From the NCBI GenBank assembly GCA_026545225.1, contig CM048845.1, positions 51,994,033 to 52,058,032 of the forward strand: DNA of 64,000 nucleotides, in the 5' to 3' direction. Made by a program: the position numbers and the translations under genes. The stretch comes from Cornus controversa. Its lineage: Eukaryota > Streptophyta > Magnoliopsida > Cornales > Cornaceae. Each line of letters starts with the position of its first letter. The first letter of the stretch is position 1. Positions 23,738-34,107 of this stretch are shown here, in pieces. The notes under the pieces were generated by a model. That model was given only the letters and a program-made list of their open reading frames with translations, was not told the DNA's origin and did no database searches.

Positions 23738-24027
23738 GGGAACAAAATTAGCATTTAAGTGAGAATCAAACCTTGGGCAAAGATGAATCTGACCAGTACC
23801 TAAGGGTGTATTTGCAGAAAGTTAGTAATGGAGAGAGAATCTTTGCGTGCGAATGAAAAAAATAAAGGAATTGATAATTATGTCAGTTCTATAGTACTAG
23901 TACTTTTGAACGAGTGGACAAACACCATTCACGGGGAAATTAAAAAAAAAAAAAATTGTATAGGAGAGTAGAAAAATGGAGTTGGAACACCAAAACCGAA
24001 TTTTGTCAATTTGGATCAGAAAGAAGA

Positions 24028-25239
24028 CTAGTGATCGAGCTTACTCTTTGTTGGCGAGTTGAAGCGAAATGATCTCCGCCAAGGATTTTGCTCAAAAGGA
24101 AGGCCATCGCACCTGTCAATAATTTCATCCTTCATTCTTGACAACCTTTGGTGGTGATCTGAAGTTAAAAATGTCTTCCTTCCAACTGAATCCATAAATA
24201 TGGACCAGATTGCCTCTGCATCGAATGTAGGCTCAAGTCTTACTAAATTTTTCTCACCCACCATGCTTATTACCACGTCTTCGCTACCGGTGACAATGAC
24301 TGCACCCCCACATCCCTTTGGCAAGCTGTCGGAAAGATTGCGGAAGCATATTGGATGGTCAGACTCAGAAGACACACTACCCAAATCAGAGTACCACTCA
24401 CTCACATGCCATACGCTGTCCAATACGATCAAGTACTTCTTACCAGACAGTCGATCGTGCAATTCTCTGTGCTGCCCGGCTAGATCATCATCATCATTGA
24501 CTGCTTGTATGTCGTCATCGTCATTGTCATTGTCATTGTCATTGTCCCGCAATGTTTTCAACAAGCGTGTGACAATTTCTGAGGGATTCATTATTTTTTC
24601 AGATAGTGTGACCCAAATAATGGGTGAGAACACTTCCCAAGCTTCATAATTGACAAACAAGTAGGCGAGAGAAGTTTTACCTACACCCCTCATTCCGACG
24701 ATTCCCACTGTCTTGATAGGATCAGAAAAATTAGGTTCTTGGAGGAGAAAAGATTTGATCTTCAGTAACTGCTCATCGAACCCATAAATCTGGAATGCAA
24801 ATTTCCCTCTACGTTTCCACACAGAACAAACTGTGACAGAGCCCGTCATTAAAGAAGCTTCAGCTTCTGCATCAACATCCTTCATAGATTGCAACTTTCT
24901 TTTGATTTGAATGAGTTTCCTTTCAGTTTTATAAAAAAACCACAGCTTTTTCACAGAAAGTGCATCCAAGTGACTTTTCTTGTTCTGGGCTTTGTGCTCA
25001 CGCTCCTTCTCTGCTAACATGATGCAGTCTGCTAATGCGAACTTAAGCGTATAAAGCCAGTTCCTCATCACAATAGGCGTGGATGGACTGATGCTCTTCT
25101 CTTGTAACACCTTTTCAATCTCCTCAAAATGGAGGAGGAGGGGAAGTTCAACCCCGAATTCCTCCTTTGCTTCTTTGAATTCACTTATGAATTTTTCATT
25201 GAGAAATTCGAGATAATCTGCTGCCAAGCCTGCTGCCAT
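24028..25239 (-). CDS. Short CC-NBS (NB-ARC) protein without LRRs
   Basis: A single open frame of 403 residues; the start is the first ATG (25239, MAAGLAADYLEF), since the frame further upstream has no ATG. Residues 1-130 are helical, charged and coiled-coil-like. NB-ARC follows: P-loop GMRGVGKTSLA (182-192), an FSPIIWVTLSE motif (about 204-214), kinase-2 YLIVLDSVW (Asp-Ser instead of the usual Asp-Asp, about 269-277), GGAVIVTGSEDVV, and CDGLPF (about 377-382). It ends 21 residues later; ARC2, MHD and LRRs are absent. Such proteins bind ATP/ADP as immune switches. The motif order and LPKGCGGAVIVT resemble the short LRR-less NBS group typified by Arabidopsis At5g45490 (from memory). After GLPF another frame reads SKILGGDHF, resembling the normal AAKxLGG continuation, so a frameshift near 24085 is possible. 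An in-frame (GACAAT)n tract encodes DNDNDNDDDD. Confidence 0.75.
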   Translation of the reverse strand: MAAGLAADYLEFLNEKFISEFKEAKEEFGVELPLLLHFEEIEKVLQEKSISPSTPIVMRNWLYTLKFALADCIMLAEKEREHKAQNKKSHLDALSVKKLWFFYKTERKLIQIKRKLQSMKDVDAEAEASLMTGSVTVCSVWKRRGKFAFQIYGFDEQLLKIKSFLLQEPNFSDPIKTVGIVGMRGVGKTSLAYLFVNYEAWEVFSPIIWVTLSEKIMNPSEIVTRLLKTLRDNDNDNDNDDDDIQAVNDDDDLAGQHRELHDRLSGKKYLIVLDSVWHVSEWYSDLGSVSSESDHPICFRNLSDSLPKGCGGAVIVTGSEDVVISMVGEKNLVRLEPTFDAEAIWSIFMDSVGRKTFLTSDHHQRLSRMKDEIIDRCDGLPFEQNPWRRSFRFNSPTKSKLDH

Positions 25240-25612
25240 TTCAACTAATTTAACCAATATTCTCTTTCTTTTCTGTCTCTCTCTCTCTAATACATGTATC
25301 GGTAAGATACAACACTCCTCTCAACTTCAGATTTTTCTCCATCCCTGCACTGCCAAATGTTAATTAATTGGTTGTTCTAACATTGTTTTTATTTTTTATT
25401 TTTGGAAAGAATGGGCAAGTTAGTAATTTCATATGCCAACTAAAGGACATTGACAGCAAACTTTATCCTATAAACTTTAAAGCAAGAAAACATGTACTTT
25501 TGCAATGATTCGTCTGAACAGTGATTCCTTTTCTACCGAGCCCATTCTTTTGCTATATATTTGATCCCACTCCAAGGGACCCCCAAAAGTCTCATTTTCA
25601 GAGTTGATTAAG

Positions 25613-25652
<40 letters not shown>

Positions 25653-25668
25653 ACACATACACACCCAA
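25240..25668 (-). promoter_or_regulatory. 5' flank of the NBS gene, triplicated in the window
   Basis: No coding region. CT-rich leader sequence at 25258-25290 and an (AT)n-(CA)n tract at 25616-25665. Nearly the same flank recurs behind the NBS fragments at 30001-30422 and 36983-37412. Those two share an extra TCACGACTTAATC segment missing here. Confidence 0.6.
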
Positions 25669-25857
25669 TCTAAAGTGCATTAAAATCCCCCTCATAGTAT
25701 AAAAAATGTGCGAAAAAAACACTTTTTATGTTCATTTTTCACCCTTATAGTTTATATTAGGTACAAAAAATCCCTTTTGACCTATAAAATTACCTTTATG
25801 TCCATTTATTTTCTTTTTTTTTCTTTTTTTCATTTTCTCTCTCCTCTCTCACCGTCT
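25669..25857. mobile_element. Left arm of the long-inverted-repeat transposon, copy 1, cut by a solo LTR
   Basis: It starts TCTAAAGTGCATTAAAA and matches the arms at 30423 and 37413 closely. Solo LTR B is inserted at 25858 within ACCGTCT|CTTCAATC; the arm resumes at 29306. Confidence 0.8.
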
Positions 25858-26216
25858 TGTAATACTCCGAAAAATTTGGACGTCTATTATTTTAAAGAAT
25901 TTAAATTTCTTTATATTATTATTATTATTATTTTTCAATTCATGTGGAATGTCTTTATATGCATTTTATCATTTCATGTGAATTGTTAGGTCTTTATACA
26001 ATTATTATTTTATCTAAATTGGTTGTCTTTATAAATTCTTTCATTTCATGTGAATTGCTCTACTTTTATTTTTATCAATTTATATGAATTGTTTAATGAT
26101 TGTGTATTATTTGATTTAAATATTTTAAATGCTTTGGATTGGATTAGGGAGGAATCTGGGCTGGAATGGTTAGGCTAAGGATATGCTTAAATTGTTGGGC
26201 CATAGTTATAGTTATA

Positions 26217-26224
26217 TTATTATG

Positions 26225-26281
<57 letters not shown>
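26217..26281. repeat. (TTA)n microsatellite
   Basis: About 20 trinucleotide repeats within solo LTR B. Confidence 0.95.
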
Positions 26282-28159
26282 TTTAGTTATTTAGTTTTTA
26301 GAAAAAATATTAATAATAATAGAATAAAATGATTAGGACAAAAGATAATAAGAAACTAGGGTTTTTGCCGTTTGCATTACGCACAAAAATCAAGAGAGTA
26401 AACGAAAGAGAGAAGGAGTTCGGGTAAACGAGTGTTTGAATCGTCAAAAAAGCAAGTTTGATTCTTCTCTTCCCTTTGAATTCTTATGCATAGTCTAAGT
26501 TTGAGGATTGTGTTTATTTTGGAAATTTGTATATAATTGTTTTTTTTTCTGTTGATAAATTTTGTGAGAATTAATTATGCTAATTGTATAGACATGTTGC
26601 TAGAAATTTGTATGCATTTAATTATGAAATTAAATGATTTTGCATGCTAAGAATAATTCTGTGAATTAAACATTAGGATTTTGGAGTTTTGGTACTGTTT
26701 TAGAGTATTTTTGCATATGTATATATATGTATATATGATTGTATAGGCGGGTGTATATATATACGAACATGAAATTTGGGTCTACTGTGTTTATCATTTT
26801 TGAGGGATTTTGTTCCGATCAATAGGTAGATCTTACTTCCTAGAACAATCCTTGAAAGTTTCGTTATGAACCGTTGGGTAGATTGACGGAAAATTGAGTT
26901 TAAAATTTTAGATTTTCGAAACTTGAAATTGGGCGTTTTTGATTTAGTCCGCGAGAGGGGATGATTTTGGTACTAATGCGTAGCTTAGATTGATACGAGT
27001 TTAATGGTATATTCATATGCGCGATTCGATACCCGGAAGTGATCGGGAAGTTTCGGCCTCCATTGTTGCCCGCTGAAGCTTCAGGTGGGGAAGAAGAAAG
27101 AAAGAAAAAAAAAAAAAAAGGTGGCCACCCGTCTACCGGTGCGTGGGGGCGCGTGCCGCTGGTGGCCGGAAAAGTATTTTTGGGGCCCACTCTTGGGGGC
27201 CCACCTCTGGGTCCGATATGGGCCCATTCCGAATTATTTTATTATTTGTTTTGAATTTTTGAAATTTTTGAAAAAACTTGAAAATTCGGAAAATCATTTT
27301 TTAAAAATACTTTTATAATTCTACAAATTCCAAAAATTTTATGTCAACTTCCTGCGAGCTTAAGGAACTTGGGGTTTAAATTTCACATCCAAATGATTTA
27401 CCATTCTCATTAAATTAATTTTTAAAATGTCTAAAAACTGTTTTTTTTAGCTTCTTTAATTTTAGAAAATACTTAGAATTTTTCAAAAATTCTGAAATTT
27501 TTACTGTAATTCTCTGGAGGATAAATACACTTGGTTTTAAATTTTCAACTCAAAATAATCTTTCCTTGTTGTTCAATTTATTTTTAAAGTGTCTAAAAGT
27601 TGGATTTTCACCTTCTTTTATTTTTAGAAAATATTTTAAAATTCCAGAAAATTCTAGAAAAATTTAGGTAACTTTATAGGATTAAAATGCACCTGGGTTT
27701 TAAATTTCATGTGAAAATGAGTCTCCCTTGTGATTGTGTTGGTTGTGAAAGTATGCCTCAAATTATGTTTATTTTCTTTTTGCTAGAAAAAAATATTTTT
27801 AAAATTCTCAAAACTTCTAGGAAATTCCAGCATGATTTAATAGGGTTCTTAGCAGTAGAATATGCCCAGAAACCTAGATAAAAGTTAGGTTTAGACTCCC
27901 TCATATATTTGAGTGCATTGAAGGTTGAATTGGGAAATTGCTTCTTTAATGGATGTTTGAGTTATTTGATTTACTTGAATGTAATTTTCTTTAAGGATAT
28001 AAATGCCCATCAAATACTTGATTATAGTCTACTTGTGAACGATTTGTCTTATGATGATAATTTCATGTTGGATGATTTGAAATAACGGTTTGTGCAAATT
28101 TAAATCATAATGCACCTTGTTATTTTATATTGCATATTGGAATGTATCTATGCATTTTA

Positions 28160-28455
28160 TTTTGGCATGTAAGGATTGCCCGGCGTGTCAGGATCGCCCA
28201 TACCTAATAAGGTATCTATGTATTTTATTTGGCATGTAAGGATTGCCCGGCGTGTCAGGATCGCCCATACCTAATAAGATATCTATGCATTTTATTTGAC
28301 ATGTCAGGATTGCTCGGCGTGTCAGGATCACCCATACCTAATAAGGTATCTATACATTTTATTTGGCGTGTCAGGATCGCCTATACCTAATAAGGTATTT
28401 ATACATTTTATTTGGCGTGTCAGGATTGCCCATATCTAATAAGGTATCTATACAT
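28160..28455 (+). repeat. Minisatellite in solo LTR B
   Basis: Five units of the GGCATGTAAGGATTGCCCGG / CGTGTCAGGATCGCCC repeat; the last two units have lost the first half. Confidence 0.85.
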
Positions 28456-29305
28456 GTATGCACATGTTTTCTTTATTTTGAACTTAAAGAATGTGTTCAT
28501 TGTTGGATGATAAGGATTTGTTGGAACAATGTATAAGATGATTTTACTTCTGAAAACATGAATTAAATAGGAAATGACTAGTATGTATATATCTATACCT
28601 ATTAAGGTATCAAAAGATTAAATGATGGCATGTTAGGATTGCTTAAACTTGATATTATTTCATGTTATGTTTATTTCTGCTGAATTTAAGAAATGTGATC
28701 ACTTTTGCATAATAAGGATTTGAGTGGAATATTATAATTAATGACTATTGTTTTGAAAACATGAAACTGGAATAAGAATAGCTTGTATGTTAAATCTATT
28801 GTTGTCTTTTGTGTCCCTTATACTGAGGGTATGTATATTGGTTCTCTGATTGGAATGTAATAGATAGAACTTGCTCGTGGGTTTAACCCACTTTGTTGAT
28901 ATTTCAGGTTTCAGACAGGTTCCTCTGCAAGGATAGAGTTTTAGGGTTAGTTGTGGCAGACATCTCTTCTCATCGGTCACAGGGTAGAAACCTATCCTCT
29001 TATTCAAGGGTCAGACTATGAACTATTTTGGAGGTTTTGGTTGTTGGTTTTAAATTAAAGTCTTAAACTTGTGTTTATTCTGGTTAAGGGGTCCTTGTGT
29101 TACGGGACTTCCAAATTGTATTACCAGGCATATAACTATTTATTTATCGGTTATTTCAATTCAGTGGAATTTTCTGTTCAGCTTTTAGAATTTATTTTAG
29201 TCTGTCTTTTGTATTCTATGCTTGTTGCTACCAGTTGTATGTATCTCCCAGGTTTTGTGTATGAGACTGGCCACCTCATGTGCGAAATTTTCTGGGGGTA
29301 TTTCA

Positions 29306-29779
29306 CGTCTCTTCAATCTATCTCTCTCTCTCACACACACACACACATATATATATAGAGCAATGCAACACGTCTCAAATAAATATCATGAATTTTAACT
29401 CGAATCTATGTGGCAGGTGATATAGTCCATTATTTTAGGAGATAAAATTAAATGGTAAGTTATTATTGGTGGGATTCCCCCCATACACGGAGTCTCTATG
29501 GTATTATCACTTGCCACATATATTCGAGTTAAAATTCGTGAAATAAAATTGTGACGTTTAGCATTTCTCATATATATATACACATTATTTTCTTTTCATT
29601 TCTTTTTTCTTTCTCTCTCTTCTTTTTCTCATTTTCTCTCTCCTCTCTCACCGTCTCTTCAATCTCTCTCTCTCACAAACATATATATTATTTTCTTTTC
29701 ACTCTCTCACCTGAGACACCCTCTCTCTCTCTCACAAACATATATATTATTTTCTTTTCACTCTCTCACCTGAGACACC

Positions 29780-29844
<65 letters not shown>

Positions 29845-29866
29845 TATTTTCTTTTCATTTCATTTC
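29306..29866 (+). mobile_element. Rest of the inverted-repeat transposon copy 1, with MITE and CT/CA/TA tracts
   Basis: Continues the arm cut at 25857 and carries the MITE at 29358-29569. Then come alternating (CT)n, (CA)n and (TA)n tracts with a duplicated unit around CTCACCTGAGACACCC (29700-29790). It stops abruptly at about 29866, where NBS sequence begins; the right arm of this copy is missing. Confidence 0.7.
29358..29569. mobile_element. MITE, 212 bp, long terminal inverted repeats
   Basis: Starts GAGCAATGCAACACGTCTC and ends GTGACGTTTAGCATTTCTC; inverted similarity extends about 65 bp (TCACGAATTTTAACTCGAAT). ATATATATA on both sides could be a 9-bp duplication, as in Mutator-like MITEs, but the flank is simple repeat. 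A near-identical copy is at 30657-30868. Confidence 0.8.
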
Positions 29867-30000
29867 TCAAAATGGAGGAGGAGGGGAAGTTCAACCCCGA
29901 ATTCCTCCTTTGCTTCTTTGAATTCACTCATGAATTTTTCATTGAGAAATTCGAGATAATCTGCTGCCAAGCCTGCTGCCATTTCAACTAATTTAACCAA
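29867..30000 (-). pseudogene. NBS gene 5' fragment, copy 2
   Basis: Encodes MAAGLAADYLEFLNEKFMSEF... to LLLHFE, the first about 40 residues of the protein at 24028-25239, then runs into the CT/TA repeats of the preceding transposon. The junction is near 29866. It has the same 5' flank as the full gene. Not functional. Confidence 0.85.
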
Positions 30001-30382
30001 TATTCTCTTTCTTTTCTCTCTCTCTCTAATACATGTATCGGTAAGATACAACACTCGCTCTCAACTTCAGATTTTTCTCCATCCCTACACTGCCAAATGT
30101 TAATTAATTGGTTGTTCTAACATTGTTTTTATTTTTTATTTTTGGAAAGAATGGGCAAGTTAGTAATTTCATATGCCAACTAAAGGACATTGACAGCAAA
30201 CTTTATCCTATAAACTTTAAAGCAAGAAAACATGTACTTTTGCAATGATTCGTCTGAACAGTGATTCCTTTTCTACCGAGCCCATTCTTTTGCAATGTCA
30301 CGACTTAATCATATATATAAATATATATTTGATCCCACTCCAAGGGACCCCCAAAAGTCTCATTTTCAGAGTTGATTAAGTC

Positions 30383-30414
<32 letters not shown>

Positions 30415-30422
30415 ACACACAA
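30001..30422. other. Duplicated NBS 5' flank, copy 2
   Basis: Matches 25240-25668 and 36983-37412 almost base for base, including AATACATGTATCGGTAAG and the (AT)n-(CA)n tract at its end. No gene. Confidence 0.8.
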
Positions 30423-30615
30423 TCTAAAGTGCATTAAAACCCCCTCATAGTATAAAAAATGTGCGAAAAAAACACTTTTTATGTTCATTTTTCACCCTTA
30501 TAGTTTATATTAGGTACAAAAAATCCCTTTTGACCTATAAAATTACCTTTATGTCCATTTATTTTCTTTTTTTTCTTTTTTTCATTTTCTCTCTCCTCTC
30601 TCACCGTCTCTTCAA

Positions 30616-30647
<32 letters not shown>

Positions 30648-31056
30648 ATATATATAGAGCAATGCTACACGTCTCGAATAAATATCACGAATTTTAACTC
30701 GAATCTATGTGGCAGGTGATATAGTCCATTATTTTAGGAGATAAAATTAAATGGTAAGTTATTATTGGTGGGATTCCCCCCATACACGGAGTCTCTATGG
30801 TATTATCACTTGCCACATAGATTCGAGTTAAAATTCGTGAAATAAAATTGTGACGTTTAGCATTTCTCATATATATATACACATTATTTTCTTTTCATTT
30901 CATTTTTCTTTCTCTCTCTTCTTTTTCTCATTTTCTCTCTCCTCTCTCACCGTCTCTTCAATCTCTTTCTCTCACAAACATATATATATATATATATATA
31001 TTATTTTCTTTTCACTCTTTCACCAGAGACACCCTCTCTCTCTCTCTCTTCAATCT

Positions 31057-31097
<41 letters not shown>

Positions 31098-31487
31098 TAT
31101 TTTCATTTCATTTCATTTTTCTTTTTCTTCCACTTTCTCTCTCTTCTCATCGCTGAAGCAAGCTCAAGCTCACGGCAGCCGTCTTCGCCGACCACCGCTT
31201 TCCACCGCCGATCAAACTATCATCAACCCACTGCCACGGTGAGAGAGGAGAGAGAAAAGCCTCACCTCAACACCATCATCACCGACCCATCTTCGTTTTC
31301 ACCATGGTCGGAGCTCCTCTCCCCGTTCAACTCCACCTCCCATGAAAACCCACCAACCTCCACCTTAACCAAATAACCATAAGCTCCATTAGAACTTAGA
31401 AGACCCACAATTGGAGAGGGAGAGTGGTGAAGAGAGAGAAAATAGAAGAAAAAGAAAAAAAGAAACGAGAAAAAGATAATATATATA

Positions 31488-31518
<31 letters not shown>

Positions 31519-31580
31519 TTTAAGAAAGAGAGAGAGAGACTGAAAAAGAAAATGAAAAAGTCAAAAAATAATAATATATA

Positions 31581-31615
<35 letters not shown>

Positions 31616-31802
31616 TTGAAGAGACGGTGAGAGAGGAGAGAGAAAATGAGAAAAAGAAAAGAAGAGAGAGAAAGTGGAAGAAAAAGAAAAAAGAAATGAA
31701 AAGAAAATAATATATATATATGTGTGTGTGAGAGAGAGATTGAAGAGAGAGAGAGAGAGAAAGGGAGAGGGGGTCTCAGGTGAGAGAGAGAAAAAGAAAA
31801 TA

Positions 31803-31880
<78 letters not shown>

Positions 31881-32076
31881 TTGAAGAGACGGTGAGAGAG
31901 GAGAGAGAAAATGAGAAAAAGAAAAAAAGAAAAGAAAATAAATAGGGATAAAGGTAATTTTATAGGCCAAAAGGTGGATTTTTTGTACCTAATACAAACT
32001 ATAAGGGTGGAAAGTGAACATGAGGGGTGTTTTTTGCACATTTTTCATACTATGAGGGGGTTTAATACACTTTACC
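30423..32076. mobile_element. Long-inverted-repeat transposon, copy 2
   Basis: Left arm TAAAGTGCATTAAAACCCCC (30425) and right arm ending GGGGGTTTAATACACTTTAC (32076) are inverted over roughly 200 bp and then through CT-rich versus GA-rich tracts. Between them is a non-repetitive, GC-richer core at 31146-31420 containing AAGCTCAAGCTCACGGC and CACCATGGTCGGAGCTCC. No transposase is visible. A MITE sits in the left arm (30657-30868). This is a foldback or non-autonomous Mutator-like element; the class is uncertain. Confidence 0.75.
30657..30868. mobile_element. MITE, second copy
   Basis: Almost identical to 29358-29569; starts GAGCAATGCTACACGTCTC and ends GCATTTCTC with a TATATA flank on each side. 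Confidence 0.8.
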
Positions 32077-32900
32077 ATATATATATATATATACACACAT
32101 ATGAAATAATTTAATTTTTGTCAAGTTTTTGGAGCATAATTGTTAAAAATTGTTGCTCATATTTCTAATATAATTATGAGTTGTATTTTAATAGATAATT
32201 ATTTTGGACTCTAAGAAATTGTAATTTTTGTGAAAGAAGGAATGAATTTGGAGATTCTATAAATAAAGATAAGGTTAAAGGAAAATGGTAGAGAGAGGAA
32301 AGATGCAATAGATTGGTGAGTACTGCTATGAAGAGATAAGAGAATATATGTAATTTCAGGGGTAAGATGCCAAGATAAAGAGTGAAAGAGTGTGTGGTAG
32401 TCATGCTTTCTGTGTATTGTATATTCTTTTCTCGATTGTAGTGAAATATCTCTCCATGGACGTAGCCCTAGAGTTGGGTGAACCATATAAAATATTGTAT
32501 TCAGCGTGAATGTATTTGATTGTTATCCATATATGCTTGTATGATTGTTGATGTATTGATGATGATTTCGTTGTGCCAAATGAAAGGGGGATTAATTCAC
32601 AACAATCAAAGCCAATGGTGAACAGAGCCTGTGGTTGCTCCTAAAAATTAGAGCCGAAGATTAGTGGAAGATTGGTGGTGTGTTAGAGTAGAGGGTTAAT
32701 CATGAAGAGTAATGGACAAATAATCAGAGCTGATGAATACACAAGGAAGATGATAGTGTACGTGAAACTCATGAGGAACAAGTCTTAGGTCAAGTCAGAT
32801 GATGCTCGTCTTCAAGATGGGATAAGATGATGGTATGAAGAATGGAAGTTTGCTTTTTGCCCTAAAAGAGTAAGATGGTGTGAAAAGGTTGTTACCCAAG
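32077..32900 (+). mobile_element. Copia-like LTR 3' portion, duplicated at 38823-39650
   Basis: No gene. It carries TATAAATAAAG (32257) and CATGGACGTAGCCCTAG followed by GGGTGAACCATATAAAA (32455-32490), a typical copia LTR tail. The block is repeated nearly base for base at 38823-39650. The two copies diverge after TTGTTACCCAAGAAGT. Confidence 0.6.
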
Positions 32901-33254
32901 AAGTGTCTCTAGAGGGGGGATGAATAGGAACTCTAAGCAAACAATAAAACTTTTTTTTGTTATGTTTGTTTCGAAAAAAAGTAAGTTTGTTTGGACTTTT
33001 GTCAAACACTTTGTGAGCTTAGGTATTGAACAAGTGGAAATGGTCATCTAAGAGCAACATCTAAAACCAATAGAGTGAAAACTATGATGATAGCACATTT
33101 TATAAAACACTTAGTGTGCAACTTGTAAAGACAGTAGTTATTGTAGAGACCGTGTCAAATTTTAACCGATTTTCTTTTATTAATCATTTATTGCCTTAAA
33201 TTGAATATGGATGATGGTTCATGTCACCCCGATTTTCAAAACTCTAATTGTGAT
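32901..33254 (+). other. Repeat remnant, no gene
   Basis: TCTCTAGAGGGGGGATGAAT at 32907 starts a stretch related in reverse to 15840-16030. Beyond that it is AT-rich without coding signals. Confidence 0.4.
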
Positions 33255-33817
33255 TGTTGTAACCCTTGTGGACGGGTGTGAGTGGGTGGGTGCAAAGACA
33301 GACAATGGGCTGAGCTACCACACTGACAGGGTACAGGGAGCTCAATCCCACATCGCTTGGGTGTGGAAAAGGGGATGTGCTTATATGTAGTATGTTCTCT
33401 TCAAATGGTATGAGGCCTTTTGGGGTAAAACCCAAGAGCAAAACCGTGCGGGCTCAGGCCCAAAGCGGACAATATCATACCATGTGTTGGAGCGGGGTAT
33501 TACAGTTGGTATCAGAGCCTGAACCCAACCGAAAGTGTGCTGACGAGGACGTCAGGCCTCGTAGGGGGCTGGATTGTAGTAACCCTTGTGGACGGGTGTG
33601 AGTGGGCGGGTGCAAAGACAGACTGAGCTACCACACTAACATGGTACAGGGAGCTCAATCCCACATCGCTTGGGTGTGAAAAAGGGGATGTGCTTATATG
33701 TAGTATGTTCTCTTCAAATGGTATGAGGCCTTTTGGGGTAAAACCCGAGAGCAAAACCATGCGGGTTCAGGCCTAAAGCGGATAATATCATACCATGTGT
33801 TGGAGCGGGGTATTACA
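33255..33817 (+). mobile_element. Complete TRIM retrotransposon with perfect target duplication
   Basis: LTR1 33255-33504 (TGTTGTAACCC...GGTATTACA), internal 33505-33574, LTR2 33575-33817 (TGTAGTAACCC...GGTATTACA). The internal region opens GTTGGTATCAGAGCC, the tRNA-Met-type primer site, and ends with the purine-rich GTAGGGGGCTGGAT. GTGAT flanks both sides (33250-33254, 33818-33822). At 563 bp with no ORF this is a terminal-repeat retrotransposon in miniature, copied by enzymes from other elements. Both LTRs are about 96 percent alike by eye. Confidence 0.95.
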
Positions 33818-34107
33818 GTGATAAAAAGAAGAAAATTAAATTCAAAATTTTATTATCAACACCCTTGAACTTGGACATTTTACTTTTTCTTACAGAAAAT
33901 TATTTTTCTCAAGATTAAAGTAATTGGTCACTATTCCATTATATTTTATTTAAACAAATAATTTCATTGGAAAGAGGGCTCCGAGATACATAATTTTTTA
34001 AAAAAAAGGATCAAACAATTTGGATTCAAAACGAATAAGTTATGAAATTTCTGTTAAAAAAAAATCGAGGGGTTGAAGAAAATATTTTTGTTTTTTTAAC
34101 GAAGGAA
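33818..34107. other. No feature seen
   Basis: AT-rich sequence between the TRIM and a truncated LTR, with no ORF or repeat that I recognise. Confidence 0.5.

Larger units (their letters stand above)
25858..29305 (+). mobile_element. Solo LTR, copy B of the TGTAATACCCC family
   Basis: 3448 bp from TGTAATACTCCG to GGGGGTATTTCA, flanked by perfect 5-bp duplications CGTCT (25853-25857, 29306-29310). The uninterrupted site ACCGTCTCTTCAATC is visible in the sister copy near 30603. Inside: a (TTA)n tract (26217-26281), a GC-rich block (27050-27230), AT-rich degenerate repeats (27240-27830) and a minisatellite (28165-28455). No gene. Confidence 0.88.

Noticed and set aside
33255..33817. Cassandra-type TRIM with a 5S rRNA-like LTR
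   Set aside because: I do not see the 5S internal promoter motifs in the LTR; the element is a different TRIM family.
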